This document shows positions 44,076 through 52,463 of a stretch of 64,000 nucleotides of DNA, piece by piece. A program made the translations under genes and the position numbers. This stretch comes from Paraburkholderia dilworthii (GTDB taxonomy: Bacteria > Pseudomonadota > Gammaproteobacteria > Burkholderiales > Burkholderiaceae): positions 197 to 64,196 of the forward strand of contig NZ_AWZT01000038.1 in NCBI RefSeq assembly GCF_000472525.1. The letters are read 5' to 3'. The notes beneath the pieces were generated by a model. The model saw nothing but the letters and a program-made list of their open reading frames with translations, made no database searches and was not told where the DNA came from. Positions within the stretch are counted from its first letter, which is position 1, and each line of letters starts with the position of its first letter.

Positions 44076-44831
44076 TTATTGCGCACTCGCGCCGAACCAC
44101 TTCTTGACGATCGCCGCATATGTGCCGTCAGCCTTGATCCTGGCGAGCGCGGTGTTGAACGCTGCCTTCAGTTGCGGCTCGTCTTTGCGCACGGCGATGC
44201 CGTAGGCTTCGGTCGTCAGCGTTTTGTCGAGTACGCGAAAGCCGGTGCGCGTTTTCGCAACTTGATACGCGGCCGGCTTACCCGTTACAGCAGCGTCGGC
44301 ACGGCCGATGCCCACCAGGTCGAACATTTCCTGGTTCTTCTCGACCTCGACGCGATTGATCTGCGGGAAGTTATCGCGTAGGAAGTTCACCGACTTCGTG
44401 CCTACCTGGACCGACACTTTCTTGCCGTTCAGATCGGCCACCGTCTTGACCGGTGAATCGCTTTTCACCAGCACAGCCAGACCGCCCGCGTAGTACGAAT
44501 CGGTGAAGTCGACCACTTTCGCGCGCTCGTCGGTAATGTAGATGCCAGAGATCGCAGCGTCGAAACGATGCGCGATCAGGCCTGGAATCAGCCCTTTGAA
44601 GTCAATGTCGGTCCATTGCACGCGCTTGCCCATCACCTTCGCGAGCGCATTCATGAGGTCGACGTCGAAGCCGGTGCGCGCGCCGTTCTCGGTGTACTCC
44701 ATCGGCGGGAAAGTGGCGTCGGTGGCAACGTTCAGCACATCCGGCGTTTGTGCTGACGCCGCGATGGAAAATCCGCCAAACGTCACGGCGAAGGCGACGC
44801 ATCCGAGAGACAACAGTCGTTGCAGCTTCAT
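44076..44831 (-). CDS. Polar amino acid ABC transporter, periplasmic binding protein
   Basis: A 251-residue family-3 solute-binding protein. A signal peptide ends at ASA (about 27), then VLNVATDATFPPMEYTENGARTGFDVDLMNALAKVM and DAAISGIYITDERAKVVDFTDSYY follow, the typical ligand-binding hinge segments, with GKKVSVQVGTKS in lobe 2. Ligand specificity cannot be read; the HutG-like partner suggests histidine-, formimino- or guanidino-type amino acids. Confidence 0.92.
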   Translation of the reverse strand: MKLQRLLSLGCVAFAVTFGGFSIAASAQTPDVLNVATDATFPPMEYTENGARTGFDVDLMNALAKVMGKRVQWTDIDFKGLIPGLIAHRFDAAISGIYITDERAKVVDFTDSYYAGGLAVLVKSDSPVKTVADLNGKKVSVQVGTKSVNFLRDNFPQINRVEVEKNQEMFDLVGIGRADAAVTGKPAAYQVAKTRTGFRVLDKTLTTEAYGIAVRKDEPQLKAAFNTALARIKADGTYAAIVKKWFGASAQ

Positions 44832-44914
44832 GGTTAGGCTCCTTGTGGTTCTATCAGTTCGTGCGGTTAATTCGGTATCCGTATTAAATGATGAAATTGA
44901 AACGCTTCGTCCCG

Positions 44915-45679
44915 TTAATCGGTTTGCATATGCTCGGAAATGGCGCGGGCCGTACGTAGCGTCCCGTCGATGAATTGGCTTTCTCGCCCGATGGCGCGTG
45001 TCGATGGCGCCATCAGCGTGATCGACGCGCTGCTGCCAGCGCCGCGTCCACTATGATGAAAAATCGGAGCGCTGACGCCCCACACGCCCGGGTCGACTTC
45101 GCTATCGCTAACGGCGTAGCCTTGGGCGCGAATCTGTTGAAGTTCGGCTTCGATCGCGGCACGGCCGACGGGGTCGTTGTCGAACACGCTGTCGAGTACT
45201 TCGACGCGCGCCCTGTCGGCCATGAATGCCAATAAGGACTTTGCCGAGGCGCCCGCCTTGAGCGGCACGGCGCGGCCTTTCTCGAATGAGCAGCGCAACG
45301 AATGCTGGCTGTCCACCATCTCAAGGCACATTACCTGATGCCTGACCGCGACCACCAGTCCAATGCTTTCCTGCGATGCGCGCGCGAGCTGCTGCATTTC
45401 ACTGCGGCTCGCTTCGACGAGCAGCGAATTCACATCGAAGCCAAGCGCGAGTTGCAGGCTGATCGGACCGGGCGCGTAATACCCGGCGTTTTCAGCGACG
45501 AAGCCCCAGCGCTTGAGCAGCGCGATCTGACGATACAGTGTGCTTTGCGCAAGCCCGGTCACGGCTAGCAGATCTTTGACCGACATCGCCTTGCCATGAC
45601 TGGCAAGGGCGGCCAGCACCAGTAATGCCCGTTCGGCACCTGTCACACCCTGTTCCACGTTCACGATCACGCCATCCAC
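44915..45679 (-). CDS. IclR-family transcriptional regulator
   Basis: A 254-residue IclR protein: GAERALLVLAALASHGKAMSVKDLLAVTGLAQSTLYRQIALLKRWGFV is the winged helix; the effector domain has GLVVAVRHQVMCLEMVDSQHSLRCSFEKGRAVPLKAGASAKSLLAFM and QGYAVSDSEVDPGVWGVSAPIFH. It lies upstream of and in the same direction as the binding-protein gene, with an 84-base gap, and probably regulates that transporter/HutG-like operon. Confidence 0.88.
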   Translation of the reverse strand: MDGVIVNVEQGVTGAERALLVLAALASHGKAMSVKDLLAVTGLAQSTLYRQIALLKRWGFVAENAGYYAPGPISLQLALGFDVNSLLVEASRSEMQQLARASQESIGLVVAVRHQVMCLEMVDSQHSLRCSFEKGRAVPLKAGASAKSLLAFMADRARVEVLDSVFDNDPVGRAAIEAELQQIRAQGYAVSDSEVDPGVWGVSAPIFHHSGRGAGSSASITLMAPSTRAIGRESQFIDGTLRTARAISEHMQTD

Positions 45680-45787
45680 GATCCACCAGGCGTTCAGAAT
45701 GCCAGAAGATTCTCAAAATCAAAAAACCGTATTCTCGCTCAATGGGAATCAGTGGAGAGGGATTTCCCGAGGTAGGACGTCGAATGG

Positions 45788-45961
45788 GCAGTGACCGGCC
45801 ACGATCCGCCGTTGGGCGACCGAGGAATCCTGCCGTCGGAGCGGCTGCACTATTCGGGAACCCGACGGACAAGTTGTGCGCACGATGTGGCCAGAGCCGA
45901 AGTCCAGTTCGAGGTTTCGATCAGGCGCCCAAGCGCCGTGTCCCGGCCTCTTCTAGTTCGG
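45788..45961 (+). repeat. 174-bp direct repeat, copy A
   Basis: This segment recurs in the same orientation at 57329-57502. By eye 159 of 174 positions agree, and there is no gap. The core AGCGGCTGCACTATTCGGGA and the following ~70 bases have one mismatch. It lies outside any supported gene. The translated frame is similar in both copies, but no start or ribosome site supports a protein. Confidence 0.85.
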
Positions 45962-46517
45962 ACTGGCTCGCCAAATCTGCGCACGTATGACGGCTGCCGC
46001 TCGGAAACGGGACAGTACGCTGGCCCATTTCTCAGCGGCGGCCGTCCGATCGTCGCCCCTGTTACCGCGTTGATCACATGAATCGACCCATTCGTGCCCA
46101 GAAATCCCTATGACCCATCAACATCCTTTCTTCGATTCGCATAACTAAATTCTCAAATAAGACTGCACGTTCAACGCGGATCATGTCCGCTGATATTCAG
46201 TGAAAGATCAGCGGACCCGCGTGCAATGACTCGATTACGATCCCGCTTTCCTTGTATGCCCACGAGATGCTGGCGAGCAGTGCGCCGACTCCAAACTCCC
46301 AAGGTTAATGGACGCCCCCAACGGTCGTCACACATGACACCGGGGATACCACAACGGACATCTCGCTGATCGAGGGTTTTGCCCGAAGCGTGCCCGAGGC
46401 CAAAGACGGTTCCTGCCCGGCGCTTGGGCATTAAAACGTCAAACGTCAAAACAGCTTACTAATTTAGGTGCTTGTAGCAACTCGCGTTGTCCTGTAACGT
46501 CACGTGGTTCCACGCAT
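45962..46517. other. Intergenic region between repeat A and the glycine riboswitch
   Basis: About 550 bases without a supported gene; short frames on either strand lack start sites and domains. The 3' end must contain the promoter of the riboswitch transcript, but no convincing -35/-10 pair was identified. Confidence 0.4.
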
Positions 46518-46690
46518 GCAGCACGGGAGAGATCGTTCAGTGAGCGACGCCGACGGAGCAACCGCCCCGGAAACTCTCAGGCAAAAGGACTGTGCTGCAG
46601 GAACATCTGGAGAGTGACGCTGCGTGCGTCCACCGAAGGGGAGCCTGACCTTTGTCGGCCGGGCGAAACTCTCAGGTACAGGGACAGATG
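46518..46690 (+). promoter_or_regulatory. Tandem glycine riboswitch (two aptamers)
   Basis: Aptamer I spans 46518-46598: GCAGCAC pairs with GTGCTGC as P1, and inside are GGGAGAG, a CGCCGACGGAGCAA-type core and ACTCTCAGGCAAAAGGAC. Aptamer II spans 46604-46690: CATCTG pairs with CAGATG as P1, with GGAGAG, CACCGAAGGGG and ACTCTCAGGTACAGGGACAG. The two are joined by a 5-base linker, the classical cooperative gcvT-type layout. The start codon of the DadA-like gene follows 84 bases later. Glycine would switch on expression in typical cases; no obvious intrinsic terminator lies between, so control may act at translation. Confidence 0.92.
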
Positions 46691-46774
46691 GGGCATCAAA
46701 CGCCGGAGGCCGTCTCGCGCGAAGCAGCGCGATGGCAGCCAACCGGGGATGCTCAACTCGATCTGGACCATCTT

Positions 46775-47989
46775 ATGTCACGAATCGCCATTATCGGCGC
46801 CGGGATCACCGGCGTCACGACCGCTTACGCCCTCGCCCGCCGCGGCTTCAATGTCACCGTCTACGAACGCCATCGTTATGCGGCAATGGAAACCTCGTTC
46901 GCGAACGGCGGACAGCTTTCGGTCAGCAATGCGGAGGTCTGGAACCATACGGCCACCGTCCTGAAAGGACTGCGCTGGATGCTCACGCGCGACGCCCCAC
47001 TCCTGTTGAACCCGTCTCCTTCATGGCACAAGTATTCGTGGATGGGTGAATTCCTGCGTCAGATCCCGAACTACCGCGCGAATACCATCGAAACCGTACG
47101 CCTCGCACTGGCCGCGCGCGAGCATCTCTTTTCGATCGCGGAGCGAGAAGCCATCCAGTTCGATCTGGAACGCCGCGGCATTCTGCATATCTACGGGCAT
47201 CGCAAGGACTATGACGCCGCCGCGCGAGTGAACGTGCTGCTGCGTGAAGGCGGCCTTGATCGGTATGCGGTCGGCGCGAACGAAATCGGTCTCATCGAAC
47301 CGGCGTTGCAGGGTGAGTTTTACGGCGGCTTTTTCACCCCGTCCGATTCGACTGGCGACATTCACAAGTTCACGCGCGGTCTGGCCGACGCGTGCGTGCG
47401 TCGCGGCGTCGAGTTCCGTTACGACACGTCGATCGACTCGATCAAGCAAGGCGGTGACGGGCACTTCACCATCGACGCGACGAACGCAGGTGCACGGAAC
47501 GCGGACGTTTTCCAACAGATCGTCGTGTGCGCAGGTGTCGGCAGTCGCGCGTTCGGCGCCATGTTGGGCGACCACGTCAACGTCTATCCGGTGAAGGGCT
47601 ATTCAATCACCGTCTGCCTCGACGACGAACAAAGCCAGCGCGCGGCGCCTTGGGTCAGCCTGCTCGACGACAAGGCCAAGATTGTCACGAGCCGGCTCGG
47701 CGTCGATCGCTTCCGCGTGGCGGGCACGGCTGAAATCAACGGCTTCAGTCGCGACATTCGTGCGGACCGCGTAACGCCGCTGGTCGAATGGACCCGCCGC
47801 CTGTTCCCTGAAGTCTCCACCGCGCGGGTCATTCCCTGGGCGGGTCTACGCCCTATGCTGCCACGCATGTTGCCCCGAGTCGGACGCGGCAAGCGCCCGG
47901 GCGTTTTCTACAATACGGGACATGGCCATCTCGGTTGGACCCTGTCCGTCGCAACTGCCGAATCGCTTGCGCAGGCAATCGAAGCTTGA
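46775..47989 (+). CDS. D-amino-acid dehydrogenase / glycine-oxidase-like FAD oxidoreductase
   Basis: A 404-residue DAO-superfamily flavoenzyme of DadA type. The FAD-binding loop is IAIIGAGITGVTTAYALARRGFNVTVYER; FANGGQLSVSNAEVWN is the DadA hallmark, and the C-terminus has PWAGLRPMLPRMLPRVGRGKRPGVFYNTGHGHLGWTLSVATAESLAQAI, matching the family end. It would oxidise an amino acid to the oxo acid and ammonia, feeding electrons to the respiratory chain. The upstream glycine riboswitch suggests that glycine or a glycine-related substrate is physiologically relevant, which classical DadA (D-alanine) would not explain. The ribosome site is weak (GGACC), fitting translational control. Start chosen at 46775 because earlier in-frame codons lie in the aptamers. 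Confidence 0.85.
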   Translation: MSRIAIIGAGITGVTTAYALARRGFNVTVYERHRYAAMETSFANGGQLSVSNAEVWNHTATVLKGLRWMLTRDAPLLLNPSPSWHKYSWMGEFLRQIPNYRANTIETVRLALAAREHLFSIAEREAIQFDLERRGILHIYGHRKDYDAAARVNVLLREGGLDRYAVGANEIGLIEPALQGEFYGGFFTPSDSTGDIHKFTRGLADACVRRGVEFRYDTSIDSIKQGGDGHFTIDATNAGARNADVFQQIVVCAGVGSRAFGAMLGDHVNVYPVKGYSITVCLDDEQSQRAAPWVSLLDDKAKIVTSRLGVDRFRVAGTAEINGFSRDIRADRVTPLVEWTRRLFPEVSTARVIPWAGLRPMLPRMLPRVGRGKRPGVFYNTGHGHLGWTLSVATAESLAQAIEA

Positions 47990-48008
47990 ACTAACGAACG
48001 AGTCGATC

Positions 48009-48043
48009 TCGAAGCGGCCAATGTCCAATGACGGCCGCTTCGA
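48009..48043. terminator. Perfect 11-bp hairpin after the DadA-like gene
   Basis: TCGAAGCGGCC (48009-48019) and GGCCGCTTCGA (48033-48043) are fully complementary around a 13-base loop. No U-run follows. It lies 20 bases after the stop, so an exonuclease-blocking hairpin or weak terminator is plausible. Confidence 0.5.
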
Positions 48044-48167
48044 TCGCGCAAGCTTCGATACGAGCGCCGCCTCGTCGCCGCAGTGGTCTTTTGGACAACG
48101 CAGCAGCCCTTCCCCGGTATTCTTGCCGTCCACAGCGGCGTGGTCGCTTCCAGCTATTTATCGCCGG

Positions 48168-49097
48168 CTAGGTGTACATTTTATTCAGCACTTCCATTTC
48201 TTCGCGGATAACCGGACGCGCTATCTGTGCAAATGCACTTACCAGCCGGGTCTGAGCCTGGTAGGGCGGGAACAGCAGCGCAACCTCGCTCGGTATATTC
48301 ACCGCGAAGGGCCGCACCTCGATTCCTCCATTAACAAATTCATCGCGAGCTGCTAGCGGGTTGACCAGACTGATGCCCATGCCTGTGCGCACCAACGCGC
48401 ACACCGACGAACCAAGACTTGCCTCCGCGACGATCTGACGAGGCACATGCCCGGCCGCGAATACATCGTCAATCGTGGATCTGAGCGCGCTTTCTCCGGT
48501 GGGCGCTATGAATCGCTGATTTGCGAAGTGCGCGGGCTTCAGCCTGCGCAGGCGGCAAAGTGGGTGGTCCCTCGGCAGCACCGCGACGCACCGGAGGGTC
48601 GCAATCGTCTCGCGACGGATGTGAGGTGCATCCCCGGTGAGTAGAGCCAGGCCGGTATCGCAGAAGCCTGAGCGGACCCACTCCTCCACATTCACCGCGT
48701 TGCCGGAGTGAATTGACACTAGAACATCGGGGTGCGCAGCGTGAAATTCAGCGACAACCTTAACGAGCAGATCGCCGGCCAGCCGCGGCATCGCGGCGAT
48801 GCTCAGCCGCGCGGCGCTGAACGAACGGATGTTGGCAGCCACCGATTCAAGTTCTGCCAGCCCGGCAAAGGTCCGTTCCACTTCGCGATGAAAACGCAAT
48901 CCGTCCTGGGTGGGATTGAGCCGGCTACCGTTACGTTCGAAAAGCGGAAACGCCGTGATGGTCTCGAGCTGCGATATCAGGCGGCTCACCTGCGGCTGCG
49001 ATGTATGCATGACGCGAGCGGCATTCGTCATCGAGTTTGACGACATGACAGCACGGAAAGCCTCGATGTGGCGAAATCCTAACTTTAGCTTTTGCAT
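48168..49097 (-). CDS. LysR-family transcriptional regulator
   Basis: A 309-residue LysR protein with FRHIEAFRAVMSSNSMTNAARVMHTSQPQVSRLISQLETITAFPLFERNGSRLNPTQDGL as the helix-turn-helix and linker, and an effector domain with IAAMPRLAGDLLVKVVAEFHAAHPDVLVSIHSGNAVNVEEWV. I start at 49097, where the frame matches the usual length (open to 49178). It is divergent from the ABC transporter / threonine aldolase genes over 155 bases and downstream of, convergent with, the riboswitch-controlled gene, so it is the likely regulator of the transporter-aldolase operon. Confidence 0.88.
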   Translation of the reverse strand: MQKLKLGFRHIEAFRAVMSSNSMTNAARVMHTSQPQVSRLISQLETITAFPLFERNGSRLNPTQDGLRFHREVERTFAGLAELESVAANIRSFSAARLSIAAMPRLAGDLLVKVVAEFHAAHPDVLVSIHSGNAVNVEEWVRSGFCDTGLALLTGDAPHIRRETIATLRCVAVLPRDHPLCRLRRLKPAHFANQRFIAPTGESALRSTIDDVFAAGHVPRQIVAEASLGSSVCALVRTGMGISLVNPLAARDEFVNGGIEVRPFAVNIPSEVALLFPPYQAQTRLVSAFAQIARPVIREEMEVLNKMYT

Positions 49098-49252
49098 ATC
49101 GTTTTTGTATCGTTCAATGCGAGAGACGCATTGGACTTTAGCATATTGATGACCGATATTGAGTTCGTAGCCAAGCAAGTTCCGTTGTTTTGAATCGCAC
49201 TGCAGCGGTCCGGGATCGCGGTCTAAATCGATTGTTAAGGGAAGCTAAGGAC

Positions 49253-50182
49253 ATGAAAGTTTCTTCCATCCTGACCGCTGCGATGACGCTCGCGGGATTC
49301 TACGCAGGACTCGGCCTGACGACCGCAGCTTATGCGGATAGCGCCAGCCGGCTGGATCGCATCAAGGAAACCGGCACGATTACCGTCGGCTATCCGACCA
49401 CCTCGCTGCCCTTCGCCTATCTGGACAACGCACATCAGCCGGTCGGCTACTCGGTTGAAATATGCCAACGCATCGCTGCCAGTCTCAAGAGCACGCTTGG
49501 CCTTGCCGATCTGAAAATCCGCTATTTGCCCGTGACGTCGGCCACGCGTCTGCCTCTATTGGCAAACGGCACAATCGATCTGGAATGCGGCAACACCACC
49601 AACACAGTCGAGCGCCACAAGCTCGTCTCGTTCGCGCCGACCACGTATGTCGCGAAGGTCGTGCTGATGGCGCGCAAGGACAGTGGACTGGATGTCAACA
49701 CGCCCGCTGCGTTCAGAGGCAAGACGGTGACGAGCCTTGCGGGGGGCCTGGATCTGCAGGTTATCCAGCAGATCAGCACGCAGCAACACCTGAACATTTC
49801 GGTGCTCCCGGTCAACGACACCGCGGCGTCTTTCATCGCGGTGAAGACCGGCCGCGCGATGGCCGTCTCCACGGACGACGGGCTCGCCTACGGTCTGGTC
49901 GCGACTTCAGACCAGCCACAGGACTATGTGATCGGCACGAAGGCAATGCTGCTCGCACCGTACGGCATCGTCGAGCCCAAGGACGATCCGCGTTTCAAGC
50001 GGGCCGTGGACGGCGCCGTACTCGATCTCATGAAGTCAAAACAGATTTACGCGATCTACGACAAATGGTTCAACGCGCCGGTGCCGCCGAATGGCATCAA
50101 TCTGAAGTATCCGATGAGCGCCGAACTTAAACATGCCTTCGAACATCCGTCGGATTCCGGCGATCCCGCGGCTTATCAATAA
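49253..50182 (+). CDS. Glutamate/aspartate-type ABC transporter, periplasmic binding protein
   Basis: A 309-residue family-3 binding protein of the GltI size class. The signal peptide ends at AYA (residue 28), followed by LDRIKETGTITVGYPTTSLPFAYLDNAHQPVGYSVEICQRIA, LANGTIDLECGNTTNTVERHKLVSFAPTTYVAKVVLMARK, and ATP-binding-independent lobes. The start at 49253 has TAAGGA just upstream; the frame opens at 49190. It is the first gene of a five-gene operon ending in threonine aldolase and amidohydrolase, suggesting uptake of a hydroxy- or acidic amino acid. Ligand unknown. Confidence 0.9.
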   Translation: MKVSSILTAAMTLAGFYAGLGLTTAAYADSASRLDRIKETGTITVGYPTTSLPFAYLDNAHQPVGYSVEICQRIAASLKSTLGLADLKIRYLPVTSATRLPLLANGTIDLECGNTTNTVERHKLVSFAPTTYVAKVVLMARKDSGLDVNTPAAFRGKTVTSLAGGLDLQVIQQISTQQHLNISVLPVNDTAASFIAVKTGRAMAVSTDDGLAYGLVATSDQPQDYVIGTKAMLLAPYGIVEPKDDPRFKRAVDGAVLDLMKSKQIYAIYDKWFNAPVPPNGINLKYPMSAELKHAFEHPSDSGDPAAYQ

Positions 50183-50220
50183 GCCACACTTAAGCAACCC
50201 CACTTCGAGGCCGCGCAGCC

Positions 50221-50997
50221 ATGAACTATGAGTGGAACTGGGCCAGTTTCAACGACCTCTCGCCCGACGGTGTCCATACCTACCTGCAGACGATGCAGAT
50301 TGGAGCATGCTGGACCATCGCACTCGCGGTGAGCGCCTATGCCATCGCGCTGCTGCTCGGCTCGATCATTGGCGTGATGCGTACGGTCGATTCGAAGATC
50401 GCGCGAACTATTGCTGCGACGTACGTCGAGTTGTTCCGCAACGTGCCGCTGCTGGTGCAAATGTTTCTCTGGTATTTCGTGCTGCCGGAATTGCTTCCCA
50501 GGTCGCTCGGCACCGCGATCAAACAGATCCAGCAGCCGTGGGGCCAGTTTTTTCCCGCGCTGCTTTGCCTCGGCTTCTACGGCACGGCGCGCATTGCGGA
50601 AACCTTGCGATCCGGTATCCGGTCGCTGCGCGCGGGCCAGCGGCAGGCGGCGCTCGCGCTTGGTCTGTCGGGCTTCCAGGCGTACCGCTTCGTGATCCTG
50701 CCGCAGGCGTTTCGCATCGTCGTGCCACCGCTCACGTCCGAGTTTATGGCGACGATCAAATATTCCTCGGTCGCGATGACGATCGGCCTGCTTGAACTGA
50801 CGGGCGCGGCGCGGTCGATGCAGGAATTCAGTTTTCACATCTTCGAAGCGTTCAGCGCCGCGACGCTGGTCTACTTTGCGATTAACAGCGTGGTGGTCTA
50901 TGGGCTGATGCTGGTCGAGCGCAGGTTAGCGGCGCCGTCGGCCGGCTCGCGCAAGGTGTCGTCCGCCTTGCCGCTGTCCGAAGTCGAACCCTCTTAG
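50221..50997 (+). CDS. Glutamate/aspartate-type ABC transporter permease 1
   Basis: A 258-residue inner-membrane permease of the GltJ type: YVELFRNVPLLVQMFLWYFVLPELLPRSLG (the family's long periplasmic loop), GTARIAETLRSGIRSLRAGQRQAALALGLSGFQAYRFVILPQAF (EAA loop) and PPLTSEFMATIKYSSV. It pairs with the second permease starting 10 bases after its stop, forming a heterodimer, as is usual for glutamate/aspartate systems. Confidence 0.92.
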   Translation: MNYEWNWASFNDLSPDGVHTYLQTMQIGACWTIALAVSAYAIALLLGSIIGVMRTVDSKIARTIAATYVELFRNVPLLVQMFLWYFVLPELLPRSLGTAIKQIQQPWGQFFPALLCLGFYGTARIAETLRSGIRSLRAGQRQAALALGLSGFQAYRFVILPQAFRIVVPPLTSEFMATIKYSSVAMTIGLLELTGAARSMQEFSFHIFEAFSAATLVYFAINSVVVYGLMLVERRLAAPSAGSRKVSSALPLSEVEPS

Positions 50998-51007
50998 GAC
51001 GGACACC

Positions 51008-51694
51008 ATGACCTTCCTCGGACTGAAAGAGATTGTCGCTTCGTTACCGTATCTGCTGAAAGTCGGCCTGACTTTTTCCCTGACGCTCACGGCACTGGCC
51101 GCCGTGTTCGGTCTGATGCTCGGCACGCTGCTCGCGCTCTGCCGCATGTCGCCATCCAGGCTGCTATCTGTCCCAGCAACGCTGTTTGTGAACGGCATGC
51201 GCTCCGTGCCGCTGCTGCTGGTCATTTTCTGGTTCTATTTCCTCGCCCCGTACGTCGGTGCCTGGATCGTACGTTCGCCTACTCCGGTCGACGTCGGCGC
51301 GTATCGCTCCGCTGTCATCACGTTCACGCTCTTCGAGTCCGCTTATTTTTGCGAAATCATGCGCGCCGGCATTGCGTCCATTGCAAGAGGACAGATGCAG
51401 GCAGGTCTCGCGCTCGGGCTCAGTTATCGTCAGACGATGGTCACGGTCGTGCTGCCTCAAGCGGTGCGCAATATGACACCTGCATTGTTGACGCGTGTGA
51501 TTACGCTGTTCCAGGACACGTCCCTCGTGTATGTGCTCTCGATGACCGATTTCTTCGGCGCAGCGTCCGAAATCGCGGCTCGCGACGGCAGCACGGTGCA
51601 GATGTACGTGTTTGCCGCAGTCGTCTATTTCGTTATCTGCTTTGGCGCATCACGCTTCATCAAACGTTTCGAAACCGCGCGGCACGCGCACTGA
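51008..51694 (+). CDS. Glutamate/aspartate-type ABC transporter permease 2
   Basis: A 228-residue permease of the GltK type: FVNGMRSVPLLLVIFWFYFLAPYVG, AVITFTLFESAYFCEIMRAGIASIARGQMQAGLALGLSYRQTMVTVVLPQAVRNMTPALLTRVITLFQDTSLVYVLSMTDF. It overlaps nothing but is followed 16 bases later by the ATPase gene; it forms the heterodimer with permease 1. Confidence 0.92.
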   Translation: MTFLGLKEIVASLPYLLKVGLTFSLTLTALAAVFGLMLGTLLALCRMSPSRLLSVPATLFVNGMRSVPLLLVIFWFYFLAPYVGAWIVRSPTPVDVGAYRSAVITFTLFESAYFCEIMRAGIASIARGQMQAGLALGLSYRQTMVTVVLPQAVRNMTPALLTRVITLFQDTSLVYVLSMTDFFGAASEIAARDGSTVQMYVFAAVVYFVICFGASRFIKRFETARHAH

Positions 51695-51710
51695 TCCGGC
51701 TGACCTATCT

Positions 51711-52445
51711 ATGATCCAGATTGAAAATATCAGTAAGTGGTACGGTGCCTTCCGGGTGCTGACCGACTGCAGCACGCAGGTGACCGCTGGCGAAGTGGTC
51801 GTGGTGTGCGGTCCGTCCGGCTCGGGCAAATCGACGCTCATCAAGACAGTCAACGGTCTCGAAACTGTCCAGCGAGGCGAAATCCACATCGACGGGATCG
51901 GCGTCACCGGAGCTCGCGTCGACCTCGGCAAGATCCGCTCGCGTGCAGGCATGGTCTTCCAGGGCTTCGAACTTTTTCCGCACCTGAGCGTCCTCGATAA
52001 CCTGTGCCTCGCCCAGACGCGCGTACTCAAACGCAATCGCGGCGCGGCTCAGAAGCGGGCCATGCAGCTTCTCGAACGGGTCGGTCTTGCAGCACATCGT
52101 GACAAATATCCCGCAGCGCTCTCAGGTGGTCAGCAACAGCGCGTGGCGATCGCCCGCGCGCTGGCGATGGATCCAGCCGTCATGCTGTTCGACGAGCCGA
52201 CGTCGGCACTCGATCCGGAAATGGTGAACGAAGTGCTCGACGTGATGACCGATCTCGCTCGCGATGGCATGACGATGATGGTCGTCACTCATGAGATGGG
52301 GTTTGCGCAACGCGTCGCGGATCGCGTCGTTTTCATGGACGGCGGCCGCATCGTCGAAGATTGCAGCAAGGACGACTTCTTTGGCAACAGCGCCGGACGC
52401 AGCGAGCGCTCGCGTCATTTCCTGTCGAAGATCCTCCATCACTAG
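51711..52445 (+). CDS. Glutamate/aspartate-type ABC transporter, ATP-binding protein
   Basis: A 244-residue GltL/GlnQ-type ATPase: Walker A GPSGSGKST, Q-loop MVFQGFELFPHL, signature ALSGGQQQRVAIARAL, Walker B MLFDEPTSALDPE and switch His in VVTHEMGF. I start at 51711, matching the family's MIQIENISKWYG opening; the frame is open from 51612 in the preceding gene. It completes the importer; the threonine aldolase ATG follows 18 bases after its stop. Confidence 0.95.
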   Translation: MIQIENISKWYGAFRVLTDCSTQVTAGEVVVVCGPSGSGKSTLIKTVNGLETVQRGEIHIDGIGVTGARVDLGKIRSRAGMVFQGFELFPHLSVLDNLCLAQTRVLKRNRGAAQKRAMQLLERVGLAAHRDKYPAALSGGQQQRVAIARALAMDPAVMLFDEPTSALDPEMVNEVLDVMTDLARDGMTMMVVTHEMGFAQRVADRVVFMDGGRIVEDCSKDDFFGNSAGRSERSRHFLSKILHH

Positions 52446-52463
52446 CCTTTCACAAGAGCCGAT

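Noticed and set aside
46652..46774. Upstream in-frame codons of the DadA-like gene
   Set aside because: They overlap aptamer II of the riboswitch; the family's N-terminus begins at 46775.
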